A stretch of 64,000 bases of DNA from Maratus speciosus (GCA_963932465.1 OZ010786.1:596367038-596431037), one strand, 5' to 3'; positions 1 to 11,743 are shown, counted from the stretch's first letter. Translations and numbers: made by a program. Notes: generated by a model from the letters alone, not told the origin.

Positions 1-535
1 CTTCAGTAACGCTAAAATCGCATTTTTAGAACGTTTTTTGCTCCTGCACCCCCTTTGGGGTAGTGACACTGACATAAAACATAGCCTATCTTGGAGCAAG
101 CGTTGTCACCATCATTTTGACACCAATATTTTTTAAATCGGTTTGGTATTTCCTGAGATTGTGTAGAAACTACCATTTAGAACGTTTTTTAGAACGCTTT
201 TTGTGCATTTTCACCCCTTTTAAATTTCGAATTGTTTAAGAACTGTTCTTAGACATCATTTATATCTTATAAGGAACTAATATTCAAAATTTCATATTTC
301 TAGGCCCTTCAGTAACGCTAAAATCGCATTTTTAGAACGTTTTTTGCTCCTACACCCCCTTTGTGGTAGTGGCACCAACATAAGATATAGCCTATGTTCT
401 AAGTTGGACTAACACCATCATTTTGGTACCATTACTTTTGTAATCGGTTCAGTAGTTCCAGAGCTTACCTCCTACAAATAAACAATTTTTTCCTCTTTAT
501 AATAGGAGTATAGATGAGTATAGATGAGTATAGAT
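1..535 (+). repeat. Tandem ~306-bp repeat ending in a LINE-like (GAGTATAGAT)n tail
   Basis: The phrase CTTCAGTAACGCTAAAATCG occurs at 1 and again at 307, so the segment is about 1.6 units of a 306-bp direct repeat that continues off the left edge. It ends in TTTATAATAGGAGTATAGAT followed by two more GAGTATAGAT units (about 500-535). Tails of this kind are typical of 3' ends of RTE-type LINEs or their derivatives in arthropods (family knowledge; assignment is inference). A diverged relative lies at 63700-64000 in the same orientation. No reading frame is recognisable. Confidence 0.5.
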
Positions 536-657
536 ATAGATTTAAAATTATGCATCTGAGTTAATGTTTTTTGATTTAAATTAGTATTAAATAAAATTTA
601 TTTAGTAGTTCAATAATAAGTTATTTATCTTTCAATTTTATGTATTTCAACTCTTTA

Positions 658-965
658 TTAACTCTTAACTGCTGTTAACGATCTCGCAGATCACTACATT
701 TTTCAATTTTCACAGTTAAACTTGTAATTTCCAGTTAAGCTATGAATACTGGTGAAATTTTCTTTCATTCTGAGCTCTAGAACTATTACTAGACATTTTG
801 AATATTTGAAGTTTAATTATAATAGTCATGTGCTAGTTTAGTACAGAAACAGTACTTGTGAGTTAATAGAGACTTTCATTCATCTTTTAATTAAACGGTC
901 TCGGAGATCTTTAATGGTGTCGCAGTAGTTATGCGACAATTCCTGTCACAGCAGTTAATGGTTAA
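658..965. mobile_element. TTAA-flanked MITE, 'AACTGCTGT' family
   Basis: Both ends read TTAAC-N-TTAACTGCTGT in inverted orientation (left 658-680, right 940-965), bounded by TTAA. This is the layout of piggyBac-type non-autonomous elements, which duplicate TTAA. Half copies lie at 989-1130 (left half) and about 5980-6112 (right half, ending GCAGTTAAAGGTTAA). Non-coding. Confidence 0.6.
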
Positions 966-988
966 GTAATTCCAAAAAATAATTGCAA

Positions 989-1130
989 TTAACCCTCAAC
1001 TGCTGTTAGTGCTGCTTTTTTTTTAAATTTTCACAGTTTAACTTGTAATTTCCAGTTTAACTATCAATACAGTAAAATTTTGCTTCATTTGGAGTCCAAG
1101 TACAATTGTTTGAAATGTTTGAAAAAGCAA
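989..1130 (+). repeat. Left-half copy of the AACTGCTGT TTAA MITE
   Basis: Starts TTAACCCTCAACTGCTGTTA and then follows the 658-965 element through its TTCACAGTTTAACTTGTAAT block before diverging. The right end is missing. Confidence 0.5.
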
Positions 1131-2290
1131 CATTTTATTAGAAATACTAGAAAGGTAGCCCGTCAAAAATGACGGACATTTTGATATAAAGATATATACA
1201 ACTCATGTGCAAGAATATGAGTTTTCTCGCTTGTTTCGCAGTGATAGATGAAAATAACACATTTTAAGAACGAAACACATTTATGAAAAACTGTGTAGAG
1301 TAGAAGACCACTAATCTGCACAGTTTGGTTCCAAGTGTTATGCAGATTTGAGGCTTTTTGCGGTCATGTCTATTCAATCTTTGTTTACATTTTTTTTTAA
1401 TTCATATATTGGACAATTTAGATTGTTGAGCCTTAAAAATAAATAAATAACACACTTGAAGTAAGGTTAAAAACTATTAAATTATCGTATACGATTTCAT
1501 GAAATGGTATTATATGGTATTATATGTGTGTGCTTCACGATCTTGGTTACGACGTTGGCGAAATTGGCTGCAACTTGTCATAATCCTAATAGTGTGAGCC
1601 GCTATAACAAAAAAGTAACCAGTTTTTAGTAAAATTTCTGATATAAAGTAGCTTTCAAAAGCTTGTATAAAATTGCAGGCCGTTCTCGTGTTATGTCAGT
1701 CGTAGGAATAATATTTCTAACACTGAAGATTTTCAATGTATATATGGAATTTAGAAAAGCTTGTCCAAAAGAAAGGTCCTGAAATGACATTGTAATTCCT
1801 CTAACTTCAAAGTTTAATCAGGCAAAGTTTAATTATGTTGAGTACTGAAATCTAATAAATACAGTTATTTTGAATATTAGAGCAGAATTAAACAGTTAAA
1901 CTTATTTAACTTAAACCCGCTGTTACTTCCCGATGTTATTTTTTAGTATTAAGAAAGAAAATTATTTAAAATTAATTTTCAAATCATGCATTTATGATTT
2001 TTTTCCGTCTTTAATAACTAAATAATGAAAAATTAGGCTTTTGTTCTGAGCTCATAAATATGACAATAAAATAATGTAACTAAGAGACACTGCAAAATTA
2101 AATCTTTGTGATTACAAACCATAAACAAATGATACCGCCAACATTTTACCTACTATGACGTCAGTAGAATATTGCCCATTGATTGTTGGAGAACTTACTT
2201 TGTGAATGATTACCTGAAATAAAACGTTTTAGTTGAATGAAATAAAAAGTTTTAGTTTGTATAATTTGTTATTTCTGTTAATTATTTATT
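1131..2290. other. Unassigned AT-rich sequence
   Basis: No supported frame, long inverted repeat or family resemblance was seen. Only short runs such as the repeated TGGTATTATA near 1505-1525 stand out. Confidence 0.4.
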
Positions 2291-2488
2291 TAAGTGCTTT
2301 TCCATCATAGCGCATTTTTAAAAACAGCTTGGCGCGATTCGGGCATCAGAAAGTGAGATATGTTGCGAAAATATATAAACAGCTATGAAAACAAATCTAA
2401 TGAACTTTTATCTTTGTTTATATATGCACTTATATACATAAAAAAATCGTTTCTAAATATATATATTTTTTTTTTATATACAAATTAC

Positions 2489-2793
2489 GGCACAGATTTC
2501 AGATATGAACCGGGATACCTAACTGGAGCCAAAATGGTGTTATTTCGCCATACATGGTAACCCGGCTATTGTTTTTTATTTATTAATAAATTGTTTAATT
2601 ACTTTTATTTTCTGTTTTTTAATTATATAAACTGCTTTGTTCTATAGTTATGATTCAAATATAATTTCCTTTTCAAAATGATAGCAAATAATTGAAAAAT
2701 ATATAAGTAGCTGGTATTCGAAAGCGAGATTTCTGCCAAATTGGCGTCATAGAAAAATCATGCCAACCCCCATGCGTATATGACATCTGTGCA
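2489..2793. mobile_element. hAT-type MITE, 'GGCACAGATGTCATATACG' family, copy 1
   Basis: Begins GGCACAGATTTCAGATATGA and ends in the inverse, TATATGACATCTGTGCA. It is flanked by CAAATTAC (2481-2488) and AAAATTAC (2794-2801), an 8-bp target duplication with one mismatch. Element X copy 2 (around 5445-5470) reads straight through TACAAATTACATCTGTTTCT without it, an empty site. Non-coding. Confidence 0.7.
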
Positions 2794-2852
2794 AAAATTA
2801 CTTCTGTTTCTTTATAAAAATGGGTAAATAGCTTTTTTTATATTAAATTGTC

Positions 2853-3045
2853 GGCACAGATGTCATATACGCCCATATTGGCGTGATTTTTTTTTACGCC
2901 GATGTCATATACGCACCGGGTACTTAACTGGCGCCAAAGTGTCGTTATTTTGCTTGAAATGGTAACCCGAACGTTGTTTATGCTGTTGATGTTTTCGCCA
3001 AATTGGCGTCGGAAAAAAATCGCGCCAATATATGATATCTGTGCC
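2853..3045. mobile_element. hAT-type MITE, 'GGCACAGATGTCATATACG' family, copy 2
   Basis: 193 bp between GGCACAGATGTCATATACGC and the inverse end GATATCTGTGCC. Flanks are AAATTGTC and AAATTGTA, an 8-bp duplication with one mismatch. The inner sequence (GGCGCCAAAGTGTCG, GCTGTTGATGTTTTCGCC) recurs in inverted form within 4437-4850. Confidence 0.7.
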
Positions 3046-3318
3046 AAATTGTATACATATGGAAAAAGTTGCTTGTGAGTATGAAGCAGTAAATAGGTTG
3101 CCAGAAAATACGTTGGCAAACTTCTATCTCGCCAAGAAACTTTTCTCCGAAGTATTGTATATAAGCAATGATTGCTAGAAATGCATTTTTAATTATGATA
3201 TGCGCTTTTATGTTTTACTACATTTATGCATACTATACTGTGTGTATACATGCTACGGTTCATATGCAGGGCTACACAAAAGAATTCGTAAGGGTTACTG
3301 AGTATGAGAGTAAATTGC

Positions 3319-3741
3319 TTAAGGGTGTATTCGAAAAAATATTTTTCCACCTTCAACAGCTCGAAATTTTCTGAGACATTTTCAGACTCATTTTTAATAG
3401 TAAAAACATGAAACTTGTTGGAGTGATTTCTGAAGACATGTTTAACATGCCGTGTGATTTCATTTTCAGCTCAATTAATTAGAATTTGATTTTAAAACAA
3501 TTATTTTCTCAGTATGACCATTTTTTTCATTCCCAGATCGGCCGCTTCGAAAATTTGGTTCAAAACGCCAACTTCGACAGCGTTTTTTACAGTATTTTCT
3601 GCATTTATCAAAAAAGTAAAAAGCACGGCACATTATATAGTTTCTAAATAAGAGAATTTCCCAGTTTGATGCGTTTGAGAGCAAAAATGAATTTTAAAAT
3701 GAATCAGAAAATAAGCAGTTTGGATCGGAATACACCCTTAA
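3319..3741. mobile_element. TTAA-flanked element with GGGTGTATTC termini
   Basis: Left end TTAAGGGTGTATTCGAAAA and right end TCGGAATACACCCTTAA are inverted repeats bounded by TTAA, 423 bp apart. This fits a piggyBac-type non-autonomous element. The interior has no supported frame. Confidence 0.65.
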
Positions 3742-4039
3742 AGGTGGTTTTTAACGGAGTTATGCATTTTTACGCTGAACTGCATTTAGTTTCCTAAGAA
3801 ATGTTTGTAGAATATAGATAAAATGATATAAATTTTCACGCAAAGAATTGGATACATAACCGTCTATGGATGATAATATCTGGAAATGTGATTTCAGTAG
3901 TTTTAAGAGTAGTTTAAATTAAATTTTAGCTAAATAGTGGCATATAATAACGGTACTATTGGCTATGGACGGTAACTGCTGAAATCAATTTTTAAATTTT
4001 TTTATGCGTTTTCTAAAATGTTTACTTAGTTATCTTGGT
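3742..4039. other. Unassigned AT-rich sequence
   Basis: Nothing recognisable on either strand. Confidence 0.4.
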
Positions 4040-4260
4040 ACTTCTTAGTTATCCCGTCGACCAAATTACTGCCGCCAAATTGTAAGATTAATTGCCAATA
4101 ATGGTTGCCATTAATTAATTAATTGTAATATTAAATGCCAATAATGGCCAATAAAACCATTAATTCGACATTTTATTTGTATTTTTATTAATGTTTTACT
4201 ACTGATTTGGCGATTTATATAATTTGGCGAAATTGGTCGACGGGAAATCTAAGAAGTAAC
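4040..4260. mobile_element. MITE with 'ACTTCTTAGTTATCCCGTCGACC' type inverted termini
   Basis: The left end CTTAGTTATCCCGTCGACCA is mirrored at the right by TGGTCGACGGGAAATCTAAG, giving arms of about 35 bp plus a second inner match on ATTTGGCG. Target duplication is not clear. Interior AT-rich. Confidence 0.6.
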
Positions 4261-4436
4261 GTTATCTTATTTACCTTATTTTCCTAAATAACGATGTTTT
4301 GTTAAAGCATTCAGGATGTGTTGGAAAGTGTTTCATATTATATGCTTAACGCATGATTTTTTTTTCTTTCTTTAGTCTTATTTTGCATTTATTTTATTCT
4401 TAATTTTTTAGTCTTATACTGCATTATAGAAACTTT

Positions 4437-4850
4437 GGCACAGTTGTCATATACGTTATCATATATTGGTGCGATTTTTGGTACATATGTCATATTCGCC
4501 CCATATTGGCGCGATTTTTTTCTGTCGCCAATATCATATAGGCAACAGGTACTTAACTTGCGCCTAAGTGCTTGGTGTGGTAACCCGGATTATGTTGTTT
4601 ATGCTGTTGATGTTTTCGCCAAATTGGCAACCGAAAAAAATCGCGCCAATATGGGGCGAATATGACATCTGTTCCCGATTTTTTTCCGACGCCAATTTGG
4701 CGAAAACATCAACAGCATAAACAACAACATATGGATTACCATATCAAGCAAAATTACGACACTTTGGCGCCAGTTAAGTACCCGTTGTGTATATGACATT
4801 GGCGTCAGAAAAAAATCGCGCCAATATGGGGCGTATATGACATTTGTGCC
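4437..4850. mobile_element. hAT-type MITE, 'GGCACAG' family, long palindromic form
   Basis: A 414-bp near-palindrome with arms of about 200 bp, starting GGCACAGTTGTCATATACG and ending CGTATATGACATTTGTGCC. It is flanked by a perfect 8-bp duplication GAAACTTT (4429-4436 and 4851-4858), the signature of hAT transposition. The arms repeat the module CCATATTGGCGCGATTTTTT in both orientations. Non-coding. Confidence 0.8.
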
Positions 4851-4945
4851 GAAACTTTAATATTTAATGTTTAAACTCATCGCTCCACTCCCTTTGCATA
4901 TAGTACAAACTATAACACGGATAGCGCTAAATAATAGACAGTTTG

Positions 4946-5615
4946 GTACTTTTCCACTGTAGGGGCTTTGGCATTTTTTTAAAAAGCTTGGTGTAATTTA
5001 GGCATCAGAAAGTGAGATTTGGGTACTTTTCCGTTATGCCATTGTCGCCAAGCGTAATAGTTGGCTCAAAATCGTGAATTGAAGCATTTGAAAAATAAAA
5101 GAAAACCATTGTCGATACTAAAGTGAGCATTTAAAAAATATAACATTTGAAAATTCCAGACTTTTACGAACTATTTCATCAAATCTCAAATATATACTTA
5201 AAATAAGTGAACAAATAACTGCTATAAAATAAAGCAATAAAATAAAACTCATATTAAACTGCTGGCATAAAATTACAAATATCTTTTAGCATTTTGAAAT
5301 AATTGGCGCATTAGCTTACATTTTGGCATGGAGTCCGTATAACGGAAAAATATCGAGATTTGTTGTCAAATCATATAAACAGCTATGAAAACAAATTTAA
5401 TGAGCGTTTTTGTTTGTTTTATATGTATATTATTGATGTTTTTATGTACAAATTACATCTGTTTCTGTATAAAATTAAAGAAACGGCTTTTTTATGTTAA
5501 ATAAATCGTATAAATATCGAAAAAATGCGTGTGTATATAAAATGAAACAGTGAACAGCTTCCTGGAAAATATGTTACCAAATTTCCTTTTTCGTCAAGGT
5601 ACCTATACTGGAAAA
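4946..5615 (+). repeat. Dispersed element X, copy 2
   Basis: Diverged direct copy of 2294-3150. Its outer ends GGTACTTTTCCACTGTAGGG (from 4949) and CCTATACTGGAAAAGTACC (to about 5612) are inverted repeats. A further inverted-repeat insert, bounded by GGTACTTTTCCGTTATGCC and its inverse with AACGGAAAAATATC, occupies about 5022-5357. Confidence 0.55.
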
Positions 5616-6353
5616 GTACCTAAAGCACATTAAAATCGCGCAGTTAGGAGCTCACACTGTACACCGTTGTCTATTGGCGGTTATTTTATTAGTAGCATCG
5701 GGAGGAAGATGTAAAGATGTACTTTAAATTCTCACCTATAGCTTTCGAAAAAATATCTTAAAAGAGTGGAGTTTAAATTAAATTTCGGTGACCTCCATTC
5801 TGAAAGATTAATGGTTTTAAATGGGAATTTCGCCAAATTAGCCAGCTATCGATAAGTTGGCTAACATTTGGCGCTACTGTGGTAACCCTGCATTAATATT
5901 TTTCAACAATTACCCATTTCAATGAGGCGGTCCTACCGGAATAGTGAGGGACACACAGAGACTTGGATTTTATATAAATAGATTACTCTACAAACAGTTT
6001 AGTGCAAAAACAGTATTTTATTGCGACTTTTATTCATCTTTCAATCGAATGGTTTCGCAAACCTTTCTGAATTGTTATGTGGCAATTTTCTGCAACAGCA
6101 GTTAAAGGTTAAATGAACTTTTTCAGATGAATTCTCATGTATAAAATGCATTATTATATTTAGGACTATCTCCTTCAGGTTTTAACTGCCGTAAATGCGA
6201 CAAAAATTACCTAAATGCGACCGACAATCGTATATTGTGGTGACTAGAGATAATTATTAAATTTATACAAAACAAGTTAGTTTTCAACTATAGCTACAGT
6301 ATTCAGTAATTTGCTGCTTAATAAAATGTATATTTATATAATAAAATGCCAAA
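5616..6353. other. Mostly unassigned; contains a half MITE
   Basis: Holds the right half of the AACTGCTGT TTAA element (about 5980-6112) and a small inverted pair TTAGCCAGCTATC / GATAAGTTGGCTAA near 5837. Otherwise nothing supported. Confidence 0.4.
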
Positions 6354-7279
6354 TACAGTAAAACCTCCCTAAAGAGACCACGTTCTCTTCATGGAGGTCA
6401 TGTTTAAATCTAGATTTTAACTGTTGAAAAAAGGTAACAACTAATGTCATTAAAATTTATTTTTCACAATAGCAGGGCTCCCAAATGGTCCGCCAACTGA
6501 ATAACAATAAATTTTAACAGAAAATTTTAGGGTAGGTTTGAGCTAGAATTAACTTTCAAATGTGATTTCGGGGCGGTTTGTAAGAAAAATCTAAAAAGAA
6601 AATTTTTCTAAAGAAATATTGGTATACAATTGGCGGATCATTTGGAAGCCCTGCATTAGGGAAAAATATGCAAATTTAAGTGTAAGAACAAATGTTAATT
6701 AGATAAATTAACTACTGCAGAGTTTAAAAAATGAATACATTTGCTTTGATTTTACCGTTTTATCTTTTATAACTTTTATTACCAAGTCCTTTCAAAGTTC
6801 AGTAAATAAATGTTTTTTTTTTTTTTTAGACGGGAACGAATAATGACGATTTCATTAATTTGTCTATTTCTTTGGGAGTTTCCTGACAGAATAGGGCAGG
6901 GGAGTTTATTGACCGTCATTCTTAATTTGTCATCAGAGTTAAATCTATTGCCTTAAAAAGCACAAAGGTGTTTAAACACTTAAATGTTATTGGAATAAAA
7001 AAAAAATTCTAAATTTTAGTTTAGAAGTTTGATGAATAATGCGCTCTCCGGAATTATTTTTAAAATAAAACCTTCTTCAAGCGACCAGGAAAAACGGAAT
7101 TTGTTTTATTTTCTTCAAAAAAATACGTCGCACATGGAGGGAGTTCTACTGGGATGGTCTCTAAATGGAGGTAAAGTTAGTATTGAGCCTATGGGAATAA
7201 ATTTCGTTCCATGAAAAAATGGCCGTTCAGGGAGATGGTCGCTTAATGGAGGTGGTCGCACAGAGAGGTTTCACTGTAT
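6354..7279. mobile_element. pogo/Tigger-like non-autonomous Tc1/mariner element
   Basis: Ends read TACAGTAAAACCTCCCTAAA on the left and, inverted, TACAGTGAAACCTCTCTGTG on the right. CAGTNAAACCTC termini flanked by TA are characteristic of pogo/Tigger elements. The interior has no transposase frame but contains direct remnants of the 'GACCA..CTCCAT..' subterminal module at both ends. A hAT-type MITE sits inside at about 6474-6655. Confidence 0.65.
6474..6655. mobile_element. hAT-type MITE, 'CAGGGCTTCCAAATG' family (nested)
   Basis: Left end CAGGGCTCCCAAATGGTCCG and right end GGATCATTTGGAAGCCCTG are inverted. CAGGG termini are typical of hAT elements. No clean 8-bp duplication remains. It lies within the pogo-like element, so it inserted later. 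Confidence 0.65.
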
Positions 7280-8025
7280 ACCCTAAATGTGACAAAACTA
7301 TGGGGAATCGCGTCTCGTTTAGGCACAATGACCTTACATATTACGTACGCCACGCTGAGCTCACATGGAAATATAAGTAGTGATATTATTACGTACGCCA
7401 TGCTGAAATATAGGAGTAAATTTCTTTAAACCGGTATAAGTCAAAAACCAATTAATATTTTTACATGAAACTTTCAAAGGTTTGAACTACTTATAAAAAC
7501 AGTTCAAATGCCGTAAAGCGCGTAAAAATCCGATAATTACACATTGCTGTAGCCCTGTCAACAGATTCGGTCGGAACAAGAATTTAAAAAGTGCAAAAAA
7601 CAGCACTTTTAAAATCGCATTTACTAAAAACCTATTCGCCGGATTCCACTTTACTTTCGTTTTCTGAGTCACGTGGCACTCCTCATTCCATAGGAACAAG
7701 AATTTTGTTTCTATCATAAATAGTTCTCGAGCTATACATGTGTCAAAATCCCGTTTTGGTCAGTCCGGAAAATATAAACTAGACAGAGTACAAAAAAAAT
7801 TTTACAAAATCGTTTGGCATTAATTGGCGGAAATTCTTTTCATTTACGGTTCATTGCACTGTTGTTTCTTTTGCTTGGCGAGAAACTCTGTCGAGTTTCT
7901 ATGATGTATTACAAATGTTTTATTTTATCCAAGCGATAAAATGAAATGTCTCGTGAAAGTATTTGAAAATGTTAATTTTAAATTGTTGGTTACTATTTAT
8001 TTTGTGTAAAAAATAAAATGTTACA
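7280..8025. other. Unassigned; one short direct repeat
   Basis: The 18-mer ATTACGTACGCCACGCTG (7345) recurs as ATTACGTACGCCATGCTG near 7389. No supported frame; apparent frames here lack family features. Confidence 0.35.
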
Positions 8026-8249
8026 ATGCAAGTGTTTCAGATTACTGCTAATCCTGTTGATATCCTATCTGTTATTGTACCGAGGATGTGTGGCAGAGAT
8101 CACAGACTGTTCGGAAGAAGTTATCTTCGAAGTCGAAGTCATATATATTATTACTTTCTTCTATCTTTACAAGAACAAAATATTGGATTCGTGAAATTTT
8201 TCGAATTCCTTTTTTCGACGGATTTACACGTTTTAGGAGACAGAGATTA

Positions 8250-8700
8250 GGAAAGACATGTTTTTACAAAATGTCTGTTTGTGAGTCTGTGTGTCTGTCC
8301 GTCTCTCTGTCTGTATGTGGCACACATTTTTTGGGCGCTCTATCTCAAGAACTAATGCGCGGAAATTAATATAAATTTACATTCAGTTAGTCCCTGATAT
8401 AAAATGGTGCTGATTAATTTTTGGTTGTAAATCGCCCAACATGTGGCGCTGCTATGCAGCATTTTTCATGATTTCCGCAATAGCTCAATCTTCAGAACTA
8501 ATGCACGGATTTTCATCAAACTTCAGATATAGATAGTCCTTGACATGAAATGACGTTTGTACATTTTGGTGTAAATATCTCAACAGGTGGCGCTTCTATG
8601 CTGCATTTTTCAGATTTCCCACTATAGGTCTATCTCAAGAACTAATGCATCAATTTTCGTCAAACTTCAGATTCAGGTATACCTTAATATCAATTAGTAT
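8250..8700 (+). repeat. CTGT-rich microsatellite followed by ~145-bp tandem repeats
   Basis: A GTCTGT/GTCCGTC-rich run (8268-8320) is followed by three diverged units, each carrying AGAACTAATGCACGGATTTT-like sequence (about 8350, 8495 and 8637). The same layout occurs at 35276-36033, 32673-33099 and 59971-60803. Probably part of the Helitron-like block ending at 10305. Confidence 0.55.
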
Positions 8701-9032
8701 TGTTTATGTGATTTATATAGAAGAAAGTTTTGTGATGGCCACAACATATGATAATTTATGATGTCAATATTCCCTTTTGTGTGTACATTCAAAATGTACT
8801 ACAGCAAATGAGGCATCATTTGAAAAAAAATTTAACAAGCGTTTGACATAAAATATTCACATTTTCTAAAAGCAAGTTTTTTTAATAAAAATGGAAGTTA
8901 ATAAAAAAATTAATGAAAATACATATCAGCAAATGATCTTAAAAATTGAACGCGAAAGCTCGCACCACTCCACTGTTTCTAGATTTATTCTCTGGAATTT
9001 ATTCAACTTGTGATGTTTCAGGAATCTATTTA

Positions 9033-9127
9033 CCAGGGCTGTCAGGCGACTATTTTTATATTCTGTTCTCACCACTATTTTAATAATAAATTTTGTTGTA
9101 CATTTCTCTTGCAGATTTTGTCAAAGT
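9033..9127 (+). repeat. Left half of hAT MITE family A ('GGCGACTATTTTTATATTCT')
   Basis: CCAGGGCTGTCAGGCGACTA followed by TTTTTATATTCTGTTCTCAC and CACTATTTTA matches the left arm of MITE family A. The right arm is absent, replaced by a TTAA element fragment. Confidence 0.55.
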
Positions 9128-9264
9128 TTAACCCCTAATAATGACAGGTAAAACGATTCCATAAAAAAGCCAGTTACACTATTTCATGAAACGGGTGATA
9201 ATCAAACAATCTGAATAAGAGACCCAGCCCGTGAACATCACGGGAGCGAGAATTAAGGGGATAT
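9128..9264 (+). mobile_element. Internally shortened TTAA element, family T2
   Basis: Begins TTAACCCCTAATAATGACAG and ends GCGAGAATTAAGGGGATA, matching the T2 copies at 11744, 29234 and 58340 in the central block GACAGGTAAAACGATTCC. The right-hand TTAA has decayed to GATA. Confidence 0.55.
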
Positions 9265-9759
9265 AGAAATATGTCTTCATTTAACAATTCAGCTGCAAAT
9301 TAATTTTCCACGAATGATTATTGCTCTAATTTTCATGAAAGTTTTTACCCATGGTCGATTTCATGTTTTGCTCAAAACTTTAAGGTTATAGGACTTTATA
9401 TGCTAGTGCGTAGTATGCATGGTAGTTATTACTACTGTAAAAACTATTCCATTTTTCGCTTTCACAGAAAAGAAAAAGAAAATATTTTCTACTTTTTAGT
9501 ACGTTTTAATTTAATAAAAATTCTAAAGTTTTTTTGTGCTATTTTATGTGTTGTTGTGCATATTAAAAATAAATAACAAAACATTGATGCATTTGTAAAA
9601 TAATACCGATTCAAGTATACTTTTACGAAAAATTAACATTACATAAAAAGATATGTAATTTGCTACTTATGTTTGTTTTTATAGAATTTCATTCTTTAAT
9701 TCAACATTAATAGTAGTCATGTTGCAGCGATGGAGCAGTGGCTCAACAGTTGGGCGATT

Positions 9760-9975
9760 GTCAATTTAAAAAAAAAGGAATATTACGTCATAACTTTTCC
9801 ATTTTAAGATTTCTACGTAAAAAAAAATGAAAATGAAATATATAGTTTGGCGAATTTAAATAAAAGTGAATATTACGCAAATAACGTTTCTATTTCAAGA
9901 TTTCCACGTGAAAAATGATACTGAAATAGATAGTTTGACGAATTAAAAAAAAATGGAATATTACGTCATATTGGA
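9760..9975 (+). repeat. ~90-bp tandem repeat
   Basis: The phrase GGAATATTACGTCATA recurs at about 9778, 9869 and 9955 with conserved flanks (AAGATTTCTACGTAAAAAAA, TATAGTTTGGCGAATT). Units are about 86-91 bp. It lies just inside the Helitron-like end at 10305, so may be its subterminal repeat. Confidence 0.6.
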
Positions 9976-10277
9976 AATATAAATTACGTGGTTAATATAG
10001 TATAGCGTCACATGAGTGTGAAAAAAAGTATTGAAGCATGATAAAAACCCGATTTTGGAAATATTGGCGTATTTTAACATTATTGCTCCAATGATGAATT
10101 GAAAAAAGTTCATTTATAGCTGTATTCTTTTGCGTCTGTTATATAAATTTATACATTTTTATACTGGGTTTTCATTTGATTCATGTGGACAACTCTTCAA
10201 CTGTTTTTTTTTTATTGTTTGTTTTATGTTGTATGTTAAATTTTGAAATTGATTTTTCAGAACAAACATTCTTCAAA

Positions 10278-10305
10278 TTCCGGGCAACGCCGGAACTTTA
10301 GCTAG
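10278..10305 (+). mobile_element. Helitron-like 3' terminus (hairpin plus CTAG)
   Basis: A GC-rich hairpin TTCCGG-GCAACG-CCGGAA (10278-10295) is followed six bases later by CTAG and a flanking T. Helitrons end with a short hairpin just upstream of CTRR and insert between A and T. The same stem-loop, inverted, occurs at 14876-14903. No Rep/helicase frame is visible upstream, so this would be a non-autonomous or decayed copy whose 5' end I cannot place. Confidence 0.55.
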
Positions 10306-10805
10306 TATATTAATAAAGTAAAACCGAATATTAATTTGCAAATAGGAACGATTCCTTGTAAGAGACACTTTTACACAATATAAATAACATTGAAAATAAT
10401 TAAAGTAAACACGACAGTAGTGAGCCAGTTAAGGGCATTTATCTAGTTTTTATTAAAGTCATAATGAAGTACAGAAGATATATGTATATAGAAAAAAAGT
10501 AAAAATTACCTTCCTCTATGCTCCAATAGCAGGCATAGTAAATTTCTGATGCATGAACTTTTAAATTTTCGTCTTCTCATCCAACACAATTTTTTACAAT
10601 GTAATAGAGTATATCAACAGCATTTTAATTCTAAATAAAACATAATATTAAAGAAAAAATATTTTAGATAAAAACATATCTCTAAATGAAGTCTCTAAGA
10701 ATTTGCCAAAAAGTCTGTTCTTGAAGACACTCTAAAAAATAAACAAATGTAACAGCAGCAAAAAGAAAAAAAAATTATTCTAAACAGTTCATCGAAGGTT
10801 AACAT
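10306..10805. other. Unassigned AT-rich sequence
   Basis: No supported feature. An 11-bp inverted pair GTAGTGAGCCA (10412) and TGGCTCACTAC (about 11112) may mark an unrecognised element but is too short to call. Confidence 0.3.
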
Positions 10806-11015
10806 TTAACCCTTTCCGGTACAGACAGATTTTGTTGTAAAATGATGAAATCATCTTCTGACACTGGAATTTATATACGACATTTTTTGAAATTAAAAAC
10901 TTGCTACTTTACACTTTCATCGTTAATGCAAAATTTTATTAAAATATTCTTGGTGCCGTTTGTAAGTTTGGAATTAAATTTAGGTATCCCGACCCGGGCA
11001 CACTGTGCCGGTTAA
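10806..11015. mobile_element. TTAA element, 'CCCTTTCCGGTACAG' type
   Basis: 210 bp between TTAACCCTTTCCGGTACAGA and CACACTGTGCCGGTTAA, ends inverted and bounded by TTAA. Non-coding piggyBac-type MITE. Confidence 0.65.
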
Positions 11016-11743
11016 GGATGTTAGTCAATGAGATTTCTTTCGGTTGTTTTTGAGAAACGCATTTTAAGCTTCTTTGTAAATAATAAAAATTAGCGGCCTA
11101 CTATTGGTCCATGGCTCACTACAGGTGCATTTACCTTATGTCGAATAAACGAGCAGCTCAAAGCAACATATTTATATCCAGTAATTTTTATTTAAGAAAA
11201 AAAGTGGAATAAATACGACGCAACGATAAGGAACATTTTATTAATCAAATTGTCTGTGTCTAAAACGTTTTTTTTTAGCTGTGCGTATCCTCCAAAATAT
11301 ACAGTATTTTTCTAATTATGTTTCTTTATAGAACTTGTTTCTTTATTACACCTGTTGAAGTAACTATGTAATGTTTTTAATAATAATAAAACAAAATTCA
11401 TTTTAATGGTTTAATAAAGTCAGATATATTATATATTTTCTATTTCATACTGAATTTAATAAAGAATATATTTATATTGAATTTTAAAATGTGTCAGGGT
11501 TTTCTGGGACACCATGTATTTTGTCTGCTTATTTTCTTCAGGTATCATCCTATGAGTACACTGGCCACGCGGAGAAACTCTAACGCTAACTTTAAGTCAA
11601 TGGAGAAAATTTTTACATCTTTGCATATTGTGTTTTAATAATTTGAAATTTTTTTTTTACATAGTAAACATTAGATCGATATCTATTGTTGTGTGATTGT
11701 ACTTTTTCGAATTTGCCTACAATTTGTTTTATCGGAATATAGT
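11016..11743. other. Unassigned AT-rich sequence
   Basis: Nothing supported on either strand. Confidence 0.4.

Larger units (their letters stand above)
2294..3150 (+). repeat. Dispersed element X, copy 1 (carries two hAT-type MITEs)
   Basis: This stretch aligns in direct orientation with 4946-5615. Shared landmarks are GGCATCAGAAAGTGAGAT, ATATAAACAGCTATGAAAAC, the TTCTGTTTCT..ATAAAA block and GAAAATA.GTT..CAAA near the end. Copy 2 has outer ends resembling GGTACTTTTCCA in inverted orientation, so X is probably a non-autonomous transposon. Copy 1 is interrupted by elements at 2489-2793 and 2853-3045, for which copy 2 supplies empty sites. Confidence 0.55.

Noticed and set aside
7029..7214. 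61-codon frame with moderate composition
   Set aside because: Sits within the pogo-like non-autonomous element and includes its subterminal repeat; no transposase motif.
8026..8369. Two overlapping plus-strand frames of 74 and 93 codons
   Set aside because: They run through the CTGT microsatellite and its flanks, giving repetitive VSLSV-type residues; likely non-coding.
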